NCBI GenBank assembly: GCA_914767715.1
Contig: OU612069.1
Coordinates: 22,319,387-22,379,386, forward strand
Direction of reading: 5' to 3'
Length of the DNA: 60,000 nucleotides
Source: Membranipora membranacea
Lineage: Eukaryota > Bryozoa > Gymnolaemata > Cheilostomatida > Membraniporidae
Shown: piece by piece, positions 36,775 through 50,080 of the stretch
How the letters are laid out: every line of letters starts with the position of its first letter
How positions within the stretch are numbered: position 1 is the first letter of the stretch
Program-made: the position numbers and the translations under genes
Notes under the pieces: model-generated
What the model saw: the letters and a program-made list of their open reading frames with translations, nothing else
Databases searched by the model: none
What the model was told of the DNA's origin: nothing

Positions 36775-37096
36775 GTCAGGAGTGGTCTGAAAGTTAAGGG
36801 TATGGATTTGTGATCTTATGATCCAGGTTCGATTCCCGGCGCCGGCTGTAATTTCTGATTTGGCACTGGCAAGCCATTCATCCTAGCCAGGTCTGTTCGG
36901 ATCAGGACCATATATACAGGAGGTCTACTGTGTGCTTGCATGCAGTATAAAGATCCCCCTCTGCCTCTTCGAAAAAAGGGTAGCCGGCAACGGCGGGCAA
37001 GGGTATAGGGTACTACCCCACACAAGCCACCCGAGCTTAAGGGGGCCCGTTAAATAGGGCGGTCAAATAAGACCTAGTGCATAGAAAAAAAAAATC
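36775..37096 (+). mobile_element. tRNA-derived SINE with A-rich tail
   Basis: A tRNA-like head with a clear B-box GGTTCGATTCC at 36826-36836 and a weaker A-box near 36783 is followed by about 200 bp of body and an A10 tract at about 37086-37095. It is more GC-rich than its surroundings. The homologous D site near 26870 lacks it. The antisense frame ends PGIEPGS, the usual spurious translation of a B-box. Confidence 0.65.
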
Positions 37097-38830
37097 AAGT
37101 ATCCCTAAACAAAGTAAACTGTACAAAGAAGGCTGTTAAATTGTCCATATCAGTTGGCCCATCCTGACTGTAATGACATCACAACTATAGAAACAGCAAA
37201 CAAAATTTGAATAAAATCAACATAACAGGTGGAGGATAGCTTCTAAATGGAATTACCTGTTATTAGATCATTATTATGTTCAGCACACCAAGTAGGCCTA
37301 AGGGGAGTTCCCTACTTAGTATTGATTTAATTGACAGCACGATACAATGCAAATGAAGGCATTCCTTCATATGGGTTATTGGAGCTCTTCTATATTTACA
37401 GCTCTCACATTATCTGGCAAGGTGCCAAATACAGGTGAGTTTTAAAGCCGGTGCAACTTTGCCAATCATTCAGCAGGAAATCAGACAAAATTCTCGGATG
37501 TTAGGTCGGGGTATTTCCAAGAAGTAGTCATAGCTCATTTTATCATTCGACTGGTCCTAGCAAAGAATTTCCAAGTCTCAGTCTACACACCTAACTTCTA
37601 GCGGTAGCATGCAACTTTATGTTATACAGTGGTAGCGTCCAACTGTATTTTATGCAGTGCTAACACACAGCTGTATGCTATGCATTGGTATCGCAAATGA
37701 AATAATATTGTCAATCTTAATTGAAATAAAACACACATTACAAAAACTGCTAAATTTAATTTGATGTTTATCAAAATTATATGCAGAATGCATGTTTATC
37801 TACATTTAATGGCGCATTCATACATTTGACACCAGTTTGGGAAAGGTCATACCTCAGAATTTACTGCCGTCAGGAAAACTAAAGAAAGCGACATCAAGTG
37901 ATATTTATTTCATCCATGCTTTAAAATGTTTACAAAAAAAAATGAAGGATAATAAACAAATGAAATAAATAGCTGCATAAACAACCATCTCGCTCTTTCA
38001 GCAGCACAATTTGGTTATGTGGTACTCTGAGACCCCCAGACTCTAATCCCTGTCCGGTGTGGTAATGACAGAGAGACCATGGCTTCTGGTGGTCTCTGAT
38101 GAATGTCCCCATCAGATATGGCCTTCCAATCACTTGTCGCTCTGTTAGTGACTTATTATTTTACACAAATCCTAAAAATTAAATGCTGTGAGTCATACAC
38201 TCTGAACAAGGAAATGTTTTTGGTGTTAAATTCCTTCAATTAGTACTTTCTCTCCTTATGCTATCTAATGTTTGTGTATTCCTATTAATAACATACTTAG
38301 GAAACAGTCAACCCTTCTTGTGAGTTTTTATTTAGGGTATCATGGCAGTTTGTCGGTTTCAGATTTCTGATAGAACCATTGCAAACTTAAAGCTTTTGTC
38401 ATTGGATTAATTAACACCAGGTTATCAAAATAGCCTTCCAGCTAATTTCCTGCAAAACATTGACAAGGGCACTGTTTTGGCCTTTGATGTTTATATGCAA
38501 TATCAAGATAAGGACATCGAGTGCATATCCACAGTTACCTATTTAGGTCTGATTGGACTGGCTTTTCGCATCATTGTCAAGAAAAGGGAAATAATTTAGG
38601 GAAAGGTGATTATGAAATTTATGGAGTCATAAATTCTCATGAAGAGAAAAGTGCAAAGAAGGAAGTGGTGCTGTCTTATACTTAATGCAGCAAATTCTCT
38701 CTTCCTCAAACTGAAGAATAAAAATGATAAAATTTCAGAAAACTGAGACAACTGAATCATGCTGCAGGTTTTCCTATCAGATCATTTCCTTAAAAAAGTA
38801 AATGGATGTGTTGAGAAAGCGTCCAAATAG

Positions 38831-41800
38831 CCATAAAATTATCAGCGATGAGGAAATTTAAAGTTGGTTGAGCTTCATTAAATTTTTACCAATCTTAAAA
38901 TATCATGTTGCAACTGCTGTTTCAGCTCCGTCCAGCTTTAGGGGTCACTTGGTAGGTCAATGAGAGAGATTGAAGGAATGACTAGTATTCTTTTTAGATT
39001 TGGAAGCAAGATAGACAACATTAATCATTGCATTGAGTAGGGTAGGGACTGTTGGAACGAGGGAGATAACCACTTTTTTGTTTATGAAAAGTAGAAAGTC
39101 AGCGGGTCAGATCAGATCGTTTCTTTTCTCAAGTTATTGATTGGAGTGTTTTTGTGAGCAACAGAGAGGGAGGATTGTAGGGTATTTCTGGCGCTGCAAA
39201 ACCCCACCATGAAATTCTGAATGAAGCGAGTATTGTTTTTTTGGGGATAACTGTAAACTAGATGCGACCTTGTTTGCGGTCCAGATTAATTGATTGAGTC
39301 ACGTAACCATGACAGGTAACAGGCCTTGGTATGAAACAAAAAATTGGTTGGCTATGGAATCCCATCGGGAAAGCCCCAATTTACAGCAAAATCAATAATG
39401 ACAATAAAGACAGGAATATGTCTTTGTCCAAATGCAGGTGCCCTCTTCTATCACAAAATCCAATAATTATACTCCAAGTCAACGGCAGCTGTATGCCACT
39501 ACTAACGGTGAGACTAAATTCTGTTTTCGACTTAAATTAGTAAAAACAAGAAGTGACTGCGCAAAATCAACGCATTGCTACTGTTGTTTTTTAATCACCC
39601 GTAGAATAGAAAAAAGCTTTGAAAAACAATTTTCTTTATAATTCTCTGGGCATTTTTCTAACATCCAGTAAACATTTATTTTGGTACATTTAATGTGACA
39701 AATTCTTTTTGTCGGCATGACAATAAAACAATAAACACCTCATATCCTGACAAATGCCTGTATATATATATATATATATATACACTACATCTAACCGGAT
39801 TAATCAGCTACCACTAAATTTATGTTTTGCATGAGATCTGGGAAAACATTTTTATGACATACTTGAATTGAGAAAATTTTCTATCCTTTAACTTTCTTCT
39901 TTCCTCAAATTTTCTCAACCATACAGGATGTTTTTTTTGTATTGTCTAGGAGGGTGTGGTTTTATTACAATGTTTTTTACGACAATTTAGAATACATATT
40001 ATGCTCAAAACCTGTGAATTTCCAGTAAAGAAAACTAAAAACAAAAGAGGTCAGAGTGGTTGCTGTTTTATGTTCATGTAAAGTTGTAAAGTATCTGGAG
40101 TTTGAAAAGACGGCCAAAATTAAAAAAAATTGTCAGTGTTTCTCGCTTTTTCTTGGGAATTAAGGAATTAAGGAGTGAACTTCCCTACCGTATTGGCAGA
40201 CAGAAAACTGCAAGCCTAAACTTTTCCCTGTATGTGAATTCTTCTTCAGAGCAGCCCATCCTATAATAAATTGTTGTTTTTAACATGATGTATTGAGGGG
40301 ATATACACCACCAGATTTCCTGCGTATTTTGGAAAATAGTATTTTCCAACCAACCTACCTGGCACTGAATTGGAAAGAGCTGTGCAATGAACTCCCTCTT
40401 CAGTTCATTGAGCTGTGATTGATCTAACATATTTTCTTGGTCACTCCTAAGTTTTTTTCCAAATAAGAATGTCCGAGCACTGATGAATATAAGTGCAGCG
40501 TATCCAAATTAATTATGTATAGACATTTCTCATCAAATCAGAGATATGCTCAGCTGAAAGTAAGAGGGAATACATTTGTAAAGCCAACACAATATTGATA
40601 AAGAGATAATTAGAATCTTACATCAGGGTAGACAATATGCAAATAAATGCAGAGAAAACCCTTGGAATCCTTTGGAAAAACCAGCTATGCACATTGCCCT
40701 AGTCTGTTGGCAATAAATCAATTATATCTTTTCACGATGACTACTTATGAAATTATTATTGTAACACAGTGACAAGTGTGTATTAACGACTATTACAGCG
40801 TGTGTTTGTGACCATGATGACAAGGTCACTACAGATCATATACAAACAACTAAGATCTTTGATTTGATGGCTATAGTTTAAGCTGTGATAGAGTAATAGA
40901 AATGTTTATTAGGTTGCTGAAACTCTTTGGAAATCAAATATCAACACACAAACAACAGGTTGGGATGGGGTTTCTTTGATTCTAGTCCTACAAACAAACA
41001 CTATAAATATGATTTTCAACTTGGATATCACTGAATTAGAATCTTCTCATGGAATGGAAATGGTATTACATTGTTATACAGTTAGAACACTCAACACAGG
41101 GATACATCTTATTTTGATCTGATTGGCTGTCCCTACTAGCATGAATAATATAGCCATACAGGATGTTTTTTGTATTGCCTAGGAGGGTGTGTTTTTATTA
41201 CAATGTTTTTTACGACAATTTAGAGTAAAAAAATTGTCAGTGTTTCTCACTTTTTCTTGGAAACCTCATTGTATTGAGTCAAGTTAATAGCAACAATACA
41301 CTTTCTGAACTCGTTAGTTGAGTGAATTCTTGGTGCTCACAAAAATTGAAACATGCTTACTATTTTTGGGTATTAGAGTCAACAAGGCATTACACAATAC
41401 AACTATTGCCTCATCCATTACTTTACAGAAATATTGACAGGCAAGAATCGGGAACAAGGATACGCAGTTAAACCCACACCAAAACTCCAATTATTTGTAA
41501 TGATTTAATCCTTGTGTTTTTCTCTCCAAACAACGCTTAGTGTTTATTTTTATCAATTTATTTTATTCAGTCTTTAAAATAACCAGTTTCCAAACAAGAT
41601 TGATGAGATCTCCAGTAACCAAACATGCTTCAAGGAATTAAGGAGTGGACTTCACTACCGAATTGGCAGACAGAAAACTGCAAGCCTAAACTTTTCCCAG
41701 TATGTGGATTCTTCCTCAGAGCAGCCCATCCTATAATATATTGGTGTTTTTAACATGATGTATTGAGGTGCTATACACCATCAGGTTTCCTGTGTATTTT

Positions 41801-44800
41801 GGAAAATAGTATTTTCCAACCAACCTACCTGGCACTGAATTGGAAAGAGCTGTGATTGATCTAACATATTTTCTTGGTCACTCCTAAGTTTTTTTCCAAA
41901 TAAAAATGTCCGCGCACTGATGTATATAAGAGCAGCGTATCCAAATTAATTATGTATTGACATTTGTCATCAAATCAGGAATATGCTTCGCTCAGGTGAA
42001 AGTAAGAGGCGATACATTTGTAAAGCCAACACAATATTGATGAAGAGATAATTAGAATCTTACATCAGGGTAGACAATATGCAAATAAATGCAGGGAAAA
42101 CCCTTGGAATCCTTTGGAAAAACCAGCTATGCACATTGCCCTAGTCTGTTGGCAATAAATCAATTATATCTTTTCAGCGATGACTACATATGAAATTATT
42201 TTTGTAACACAGTGACAAGCGTGTATTAATGACTATTACAGCGTGTGTTTGTGACCATGATGACAAGGTCACTGAAGATCATAGACAAACAACTAAGATC
42301 TTTGGTTTGATGGCTATCGTTTTTTTGGCTGTGATAGAGTAATAAAAATGTTTATTAGGCTGCCGAAACTCTTGGACAATAAATTATCATTACACATACA
42401 ACAGGTGGCGAAGGGGGTTGTTCTGATTCTAAACCTACAAACAAACAATATCGCCACAAAACATCACAATATTTCGAGCTCGGACATTTATGCTCTATTG
42501 GCCGGCTGAATGACTTCAGGTGTCCGGAATGCTCATATTTTATCCCAGTGCTATACTTTCACTACATCTTGTTCAATCCGCTACGTCGAAAACAGATGAG
42601 TTGAGTTTTGAACAGGCTCTCTGACTCAAGATAAACTCTTTTGTCCAAATTTCAACTAATTGGCTGCAAAGGTGGTAATGAAGAGGAGATAACTGGAATA
42701 ATGATAGTTGTCTAGTCTGAGAATGTGGGCTTGAAGCCCCTTATTACAGTGCTTGCATGACCTGATTAACAATGGAAAAGGTACAACAAACATTTTGTAT
42801 GGGTCCCTATTCAAAAAACTATTAGTAATTGCTGGATACGGTTAAAACACAAAGTTACTGCCTGTTGTACTCTTACCAAAATTAGTCCGCCAGACTATGA
42901 GGCTGACATCTTCATTGAGTAAGTCAATAAAGGGTGAGAAAGAAGGAGGGAGATAAACCTTTGTCACTTCTACTGTTAAAATGTTGACGTCATTCCTATG
43001 AATCCTGTTTTATAAAGCGTTATCACCGTTGTTGTTGCTGGTAATAGTCGTCGTTCTTTCGTATTAGGTGACAAAGTACTCCTTTGCCTCATTTTTGTCA
43101 CAGTTCTCACAATATGATAGTATGACGACAGCGTGATGTAAGGTCAGAGAATAGGCTGATCGGCAGATCAGTTTAATGACTAAAGGTCTATGTTCAGAAA
43201 AAAATGACAGCTTTTTTTGCAATATTGGCCCTTCTTATGACATATTGCAGCAATAGGCAAGCTCGTGGGGCAGTGTAACTCTCCAACTCATACATGACAA
43301 GTAGCCCTATTCGGTAGGGTAGCACCAGATATTTGGACCTTGATTAGACTAGATAGCCCTATACCCACCCCACTTTTACACCTATGAGCTGAGAGAAACT
43401 TTATTTGCTTAGCCCGCTATCATGAGGTATTTGTTTTCAACCGATTATAACCGATGATATTTAGCTCAAACTTTTTTTGCGTAATACGACTCTGTATAAA
43501 ACTTGCTAGAATTTGGCAAATTGTAGTTATCTCATAATAAAACAAGCAATAAAATCAAATTTTAGGAGCTTCTGCGGCTTGGGTGCTGCTCCGTGCCCGA
43601 GACCAACCCAGACTGCAAGGTGATGCACCACCAGAGTGTCATGTGTGCTGCAACTTTGTCAGCGTTCAACACAACAAGGAAATAATATCCACTCGGAATT
43701 TCCAGTACTTGGTCATAGTTGAGCAATGACATCAGTGCACAGTTATTTCTTGGCAATCATTAGTTAAATTTCCTCATAATGATAACAATTTGATCAAAGT
43801 GCATTCACAACAAATGATAGCTTTTATCAATAAGCATATTAAATCAGCTTTAGCTATTTACGGATTCATAAACAAAAGAATGAGATAATTTTGGTACTTG
43901 AGTACTCATTGTATTGGCTGATGTGGAAAACCAATCTTAGTCACCTAAGTGGTTTGATTATTATGAGAATCCCACTGGGAATACCATTTAAACAAAGTTT
44001 TCTTGCATCTAGAGGGAAAACCATTAGTCAGGTTTTTGCTCATTGCCATACAATGCTAATGACAATTGTTGAGAAAACAATGAAAAAAATGAACTGTAGG
44101 ATAACAGTTTCTTCTTTCCGCTGAAATTTAAATTGGCGACTACGTCTTCAACATAATTTCAGCACAGAAAATAATAATATGTAGTACCAGCACCTACCAT
44201 CGTCAGCATTATAGAGCACTGCTTGCGGTTATGCATTGTGAGGGGTGTTAATTAGGATATCTATTGCTTTAAAAAAAAAAATTTTAATTCACAACACTTT
44301 TGAATATACCATACTCACTCTCACAATAACATCAGCCTAACTCATCATCATTTTCCATTGTCCAAAAGGATTGAATTTGTATAGCTTTGTGGTCCAATGT
44401 GGCAATTGCGCACCATGACACAGTCATCAAAATACCAGCAGTTGATGTCCTACATTGTATTAATTATTTAAAGGCAACAAAACTATCTTGGGAGGTTATT
44501 AACTTGAACAGCAATAAGGTTGGAATGGATGCAGGGTTTATTGGCCACAAAGCATGACTGTTGTGTCATCAAATGTATGGAACCTGAGGAAAAGTTCATT
44601 ACTGCTAATCCAGACACTCATGTAATTAAATGGCCTGAGTAACTATTTCATCTATTTTATATTGTTTGATCCGCTAAGTTCCATTCATAGGGAGAGCAGA
44701 TGTAGGACTTCTATGATGTCATGCAGTGCTCTCCTAGCAGCCTTGTGGAGTAAAAGTGGGTGATTGTTTTAAGACTAACCTTGACATTCACCTGTGGAAA

Positions 44801-45216
44801 GCCAAAATTTCTCAATCAGCATTGATAGCTGGAATGTCTCATATAATAAACTTCCAATAACTTGGAAATGACATTTTGAAATATCTAGTTGCTCATAAAA
44901 ACATGATTCCACGCAAATGTGAGGATCGTTATTAGGTCTCAGGGGTTGGAAGAAGGAGCCCATTTTAACACTATTTTTACTGACGAGAAGGCCAGGCTGC
45001 ACTCATCTTCCCTACAGGGGAGAGTACTAGCTAGAATTCAGTTAAATAAGTTTGGAGGGACTCAATAACGGTTAGCACAGATCGTCTCTAGCTGACATGG
45101 GAGTTTCAATAATGGAAACAGTTCCACAATTTCAGGCTTAGGCAAAGTGGCGAATTTTTCCACTCATGAAAATACTAAACATCGCATTATATTTTGTAGG
45201 GGAAGATAAAAGGTGA
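38831..45216. other. F upstream tract, no gene seen; strand of the array switches here
   Basis: Noncoding. The left end abuts the E upstream modules at about 38.8 kb. The right part is homologous, in inverted orientation, to the flanks of the minus-strand copies: CGGAATTTCCA at 43694-43704 and TGATGTCA at 44714-44721, a CRE variant. A (TA)11 microsatellite lies at about 39761-39782. The segment 39920-42455 is a local tandem duplication. Confidence 0.55.
39920..42455. repeat. Local tandem duplication of about 1.2-1.3 kb
   Basis: 39921-41005 matches 41155-42455: both start 'catacaggatgttttt', share 'tggcagacagaaaactgcaa' (40192, 41663) and 'gcaaataaatgcag' (about 40640, 42080), and end near 'cctacaaacaaac'. 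The second copy has lost part of the first 240 bp and carries about 360 bp of unshared sequence (41275-41632). Neither copy encodes anything recognisable. Confidence 0.7.
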
Positions 45217-45510
45217 TCATGCTTTTATTCTTTGATGACTTACAATTCGATATGATAGTGCGACCATTTTTGTCAAACATAACTGTGGATCCATTAGCAT
45301 CGATATGCGAATAGATCCGTGATTGTCCTCAAAGTCTTCTCTCAGAGTAAAAAAAGAAGTTACAGGCTGTTTCACATGCAAAGAACGGCAAATATAGCAA
45401 ATTCTTGCGGAATGTATAATGTTTGACTGGTCACACTTGTCACAAAATAACTGATACTCTTCCGTGTAAGACAACAGCTGATTGCATTGGTTCAGCATTT
45501 CGTTGCTATG
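45217..45510 (-). pseudogene. Possible decayed B-box zinc-finger (TRIM-like) fragment
   Basis: A minus-strand frame of 93 codons contains YQLFCDKCDQ, then ARICYICRSLHVKQPVTSF and an acidic tail. The spaced C-x2-C pairs, the preceding Cys and the later His resemble the second half of a B-box. However, expected ligands are missing (Leu where the first His should be, Gln for the last His). After DNHGSIRIS the neighbouring frame reads DANGSTVMFDKNGRTI, which suggests a frameshift. No RING or start context is visible. This could be a dead fragment of a TRIM-type gene carried into the cluster, or chance. Confidence 0.25.
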
Positions 45511-45625
45511 GATACCTTACAGTATAGCGCAGATTAGATTTGCATTAACCTGACCACACACAATCGATAACACAAATAGAGACCAAATAACCAGTCAAAT
45601 AACCAATAAAATAGTCAAATATCTG

Positions 45626-45778
45626 AAACGAAACTTGCTCACAATTGACATGCATTGCATGGATTGAAAACAACGATGGCTCATAGAATGGAAAATCCAA
45701 CACACAAAAATAGGAACATCTTTCCTATCATCTGAGAGTATAGGAGCAATAAGAATACAGTAGTGAAGGGTATAAATA
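45626..45778 (+). promoter_or_regulatory. Promoter of copy F
   Basis: AAACGAAACTT (IRF core AANNGAAA) at 45626-45636, TGGAAAATCCA at 45689-45699 at the kappaB position but degenerate (GGG lost), and TATA box TATAAATA at 45771-45778. The ATG follows about 235 bp later. It is the only copy without a good kappaB match. Confidence 0.55.
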
Positions 45779-46011
45779 TGAGAGATTCACTAAGCAAAGT
45801 CATTCTTGCTTATATCTACAATTTGATAACAACATTTGCAAGACAGACGCTTCTCTATAAAACTAACCGATTCAATATAGAAACTCGACAGCGATCACAG
45901 AGAATCATTCTATCTCTCACGAAAAATACAACATAGAGGACCAAACTTTTTCTCAACCCAACCACATCCACACAGGCAATTCTGACGACTTTACAGTGGA
46001 CCAACATAAAA

Positions 46012-48966
46012 ATGAAAGCACAAATAAAGAATCTCTTTGCACTGACGTGTCTGACCCTAGCAGTAGTAAGTAAATTTATATCAATGTCTAGTATTCCGCT
46101 TTGATATTAAAACTATTATATTCTAACGAAAAGTATTTCAGTTCCAAATGTTTTAAGTAACAGGTGGAGTTTCTCTCTGTTGCATTGCAATTAAATTTCT
46201 GTCGGCTTTACTATTATCGCAAAATTTGAAATTATATAAAAATCAAAATATATTGAAGATTTTAAAACCCATATTTAGAGTTGATGTAATACAAATCAAA
46301 TACAAAATCAAGTTGAAGTATACAAGTTTATACTTCATCCTCTGACCTGACATGCTCTCAAAATTTCATGTCTATCTCTTCAGATTGGATCAAGAGCTAC
46401 ACCCTTGGGAGACACAGTGCACAGATATGTCAGGTCTGTGTCTGCCCAGCAGAGCTGGAATCTACAGCAGTCAGTTACAGACAGAGATCTTATGCTTGTA
46501 CAAAGACAGAACGGAGATCTGGATGTCGTCACAACAGAATATGCAACAACTCTCCCTACATATAGTAAGTTACCATTAGATAATGGCCAAGCAAACCTTT
46601 ACTTAGAACAATAATTAAATACCTCAACTGGTAGGTATACTGATCTCAAGACCGACTCTGAATTTGATTAACTCATTTCAGATTTAGATTTTATTCAATT
46701 ATTTGAATATAAATCTTGAGTTTGCTCCAAAATATTCATTGTTTTTCTGATGACATACTTATTTTTTCCTTATATCCATAACAAGGCAATAAAACACAAG
46801 CTGACATATTTATGCGTATATATCATATATGGTGTATTTTTCCTCTTGTACACAAGTTTCTGACTGTAGGTGTTGTGCTGAACAAGCTGGTGATAAATGA
46901 CGTCTCGCCAGGAATTGTGAAAAATTACCATAATCCAAACCTGACAGATGCATGGCAGATACAGGCAGAGGGTTATGCAGTACCTGAAGGCAAGAGGCTT
47001 GTGTTCTCTGCGCCCTGTGGAGGGGTACTACAGGCTAAACGGATGGTATGTAGTCAAACCTGCACACAGTAAAGAGCGAGCAGTGCGACCCAGTGAACGG
47101 AAAACCCAAGAGTTGCATACCATGAAATTGTTATTCAGACATTCAGTGATAAAACCTATTAACTATAATGTAAATAACATTGGAACAATCCGGAAGACAG
47201 GGGAAAAGAATAAATATCATTTATTTCTATTAGCACACCTAAGATATTTCTTCTTAAAAACAGTAGCTATAATATCAAAAGTAAATATTTATGTCAATTA
47301 ATAATCTATTTTATAGGATCTCACTGCAGAGGTACCAAATGATGGACACCTTGTACGGGAAGCTGTGGAGAACAACCCTGGTCACTTCCTGTAAGTTTTA
47401 TTTACTTTACATCAGTGGTCAAGAGATACCCTACTGTTTAATATCCTAGAGCTAGGTAGCTAGAGTTTAGTTTTGATGCGAGAAGAAGTTAATACAAAGA
47501 AAAACTGGACATCATTGAAGATTCGAGGGTATAACAATGAGGCAAAAGATGAAGTTGGGAACAAAAGAGAAGAGGAGATTTAGCCAACAACAAGCTGTTA
47601 ACCCAAAAGCTTTGCAAATGACTCGCATTTAACTCAATACCATGGCAGTTGCTTTTCCTTGGATCATATATAAAACAATTTTTAATTTGTCGTAAACTCC
47701 ATCCGTTTGGAGAGTGTCAACATAAAAGAGTCACAGATACTTAATAGTAGGAATTCTCTCAGTGAGAACTTTTAGTATCTTATCCTGAGGGCTCTCCAGC
47801 AAACCAAGCAGTGACAAAATATAGTAGATTAGCTGTCCTCATATCTCTGTTATAAATAACTTTGACAAATATCAGGTTTTATACATCAAGATCTGAGACA
47901 AATGTAAATTTTCGCTTTTCACACTGTCACCATATTGCCTGCAAAATTCAAGATGATAGAATTTAAAAATTTAAAACCTGTTGATATTTGAGGAGCTGGA
48001 AACAAGTTAATCATGGCCGATGACAACTAAAATCTTGATTACACAGGTATAAAACATGGAAACAAGTGGTAGTAGATGAACACGGTGTACGTGTACCCTC
48101 ATGTTATCTGGAGGTAAGAAAAGATCAGACGGTACATGTGATGTCAGGAGAGAGCACAACACCAGTCAGCGCTTACATGGGAATACCAACACTTAACAGA
48201 GCGCATCACTTCAAACTATCGGTACGTTATCTTCTCTTACTCAATTTGCATGCGACATATTTTTTGTGAATGCCGTGTCAGTGGCTTTTTGTTTTTGTTG
48301 GTTGAAAATGAAGTGCATAAGTGCATCATTAGGATGTGCAGCACATAATTTAGCTGATAAGTTCCCACCATATAGATGAGTGAAGGAATCAATTTTACAA
48401 ATTGAGCATTTGGTGATATTTAGCACGCTCCTCATCAAATTTCCTGTATACAAATATTGCATTGTTTAAATATTGCTGAAGTCAGCTTGTGGTCATGAAG
48501 CCAGCAATTTTCGCTCAGTTTCTTTTTGCTTTCATTTAAATATAAGAAACCCACCTAGCCAATAATAGTAAAGCATGACCTCATATGGAGTGAACCTTGG
48601 CACCCCCATTCAGAGCATAGTAATCCTGCATCAGCCTTTTCCACAATCATGCAACAGACCAGCTGATTGGTCCAACAGTTGGATACTTCATTAATATTTA
48701 CTCCTAACCCAGAAACTCATTTTCATATGGTTCTGAAAACCGTTTGCAGTTCTTGCAGTTGATTGGATGATTGACACATATGTTATATCAGTTTCCTGCA
48801 TGTATTAGCGCCTTCTTATCTTAGGAAACAATAAGGCTCAATATCAATCTGCAGATTTAGACATTCAGACACAATACTTAGGGAAAAGATTAGCTTCCTG
48901 TTAGTGTTACCATCGCTTACTTATCGTATGCTTTATGTGCTTTTACAGGCTGCTTACAGAGCTTAA
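46012..48966 (+). CDS. Copy F: secreted protein of unrecognised family, complete (225 aa)
   Basis: Exons: 46012-46065, 46384-46564, 46870-47045, 47317-47390, 48047-48221 and 48949-48966, all GT-AG with the family phases. The leader MKAQIKNLFALTCLTLAV plus IGSRA precedes TPLGD, the predicted mature start. It is the most divergent complete copy. Exon 5 is 9 nt longer, with VVDEHGVRVPSC instead of LTVGRPSTSC just before the second cysteine. Exon 3 has SPGIVKNYHNPNLT, which moves the N-glycosylation sequon two residues along (NLT), and AKRM for AKLM. Both cysteines, ENNPGHFL and the AAYRA end are kept. It is the first plus-strand copy. All changes are in frame, which argues that the protein is still under selection. 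No known domain recognised. Confidence 0.92.
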
Positions 48967-50080
48967 CTGCCTTCTTATAGTTGAACCACGTCCCCTCCCT
49001 CCTCAACAATGATCTCAATCATACATTGTCTTTATGACTGTGACCTACCAAGAATTATAGATGTTCCGTCGTTTTTCACATAGACAACCTACAACTCCAT
49101 CGACGAGAACTTCACCGAAGAGAGCGAAACACAGAGGCATAATTATACGGGTCACCTCTCTGCTGATTGGATAGTTGGTGTATTACCTACTCTGGTTCTT
49201 AACATGTATAGTTGGCTATGTAACTGATTCAGGCGGCCGAGTCTAGCCATCAGATCGATACTCAATCAAAAATATTATAACTACTGAATCTGAAACCACT
49301 GTGAAAATCACAATATTAATCAAACATCTTTGCTTAGGTTGAATAATTCTTTCTTAGAGTCTCCCGGCATGACACCACATGTCCAAACTTGTGAGAGGAG
49401 TTATTTATATCACTAATACATTTGAATAAACATAGCAATATATCTTGTATGATGTTAGTTGGAGTTGTACTAATAGCTAAATAATTATAACCATATTTTT
49501 TGCAAATATAATTTATTTTTTTAAGTTATTGAAAAAAAATGCCTTGCCATATTGAATATAAACTTGCACAGCTGTAGTTTTTAAACAGCGAAGCGATCTG
49601 AACAACGTGCAATCAGCAAACCAGTCATATTATTTCAAGCCATAATATAATTTTGGTCTGAAAAATACTTATTTTTGTAATTTTATTGATTTTACTGAAA
49701 AATGCACTATATAATACTTTTCTGTGATCAAACTTACTTTCTTCTAATAATGATAATTAACCAATATTATTCTAGCTCTATGGACTATTATAGCTTTTAA
49801 TTATCATCTCTGCAATACATTTATGTACCAGCTGGTTTTAGTAAATTCTTTTAGAATTGATGCAAAATAAAACGGGTCATTACACCCCCCAAAAAAGACA
49901 CTGATAATATACGCTGCAGCTGCAATATCTTCCGCAAATAAAGAGTTATTTCTAGGAGTAAGGTGATATAAACCCATAAAAAGATCATTAAGAGATGACA
50001 GAAGAAAAAACTGAAACTAGAAATCACACAAATCGGAGTTCTGTTTGATAACTTCAATCCTTGCTCCTGCCAACATTTTT
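48967..50080. other. 3' flank of copy F, noncoding
   Basis: It starts with the shared 3'-UTR-like stretch ('ccctccctcctcaacaa' at about 48990) and includes the conserved block at 49331-49410, with an AATAAA word near 49424. It runs on to 'ttgatgcaaaataaaacgg' at about 49858, which is also found in the G flank at 59521. No gene seen. Confidence 0.55.

Larger units (their letters stand above)
31926..38830. other. E upstream tract, no gene seen
   Basis: Noncoding tract homologous to the D upstream region, with extra insertions. It contains TGACGTCA at 33084-33091, TGGAAATTCCA at 34079-34089, the 'gaggatagcc' module at 34930 and 37230, and the 'tttctgatttctgata' module at 36290 and 38360. The segment 35220-36240 has no partner in the D tract and holds several inverted repeats and a poly-G run. 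No open frame resembles a known protein; the frame at 36816-37025 is the antisense of a SINE. Confidence 0.55.

Noticed and set aside
36816-37025. Open frame of 69 codons ending PGIEPGS
   Set aside because: It is the reverse strand of the SINE; PGIEPGS is the usual false translation of a tRNA B-box.
39761-39782. TA repeat and other simple repeats as a possible origin or array
   Set aside because: Ordinary microsatellites. No regularly spaced repeats with unique spacers, so no CRISPR-like array.
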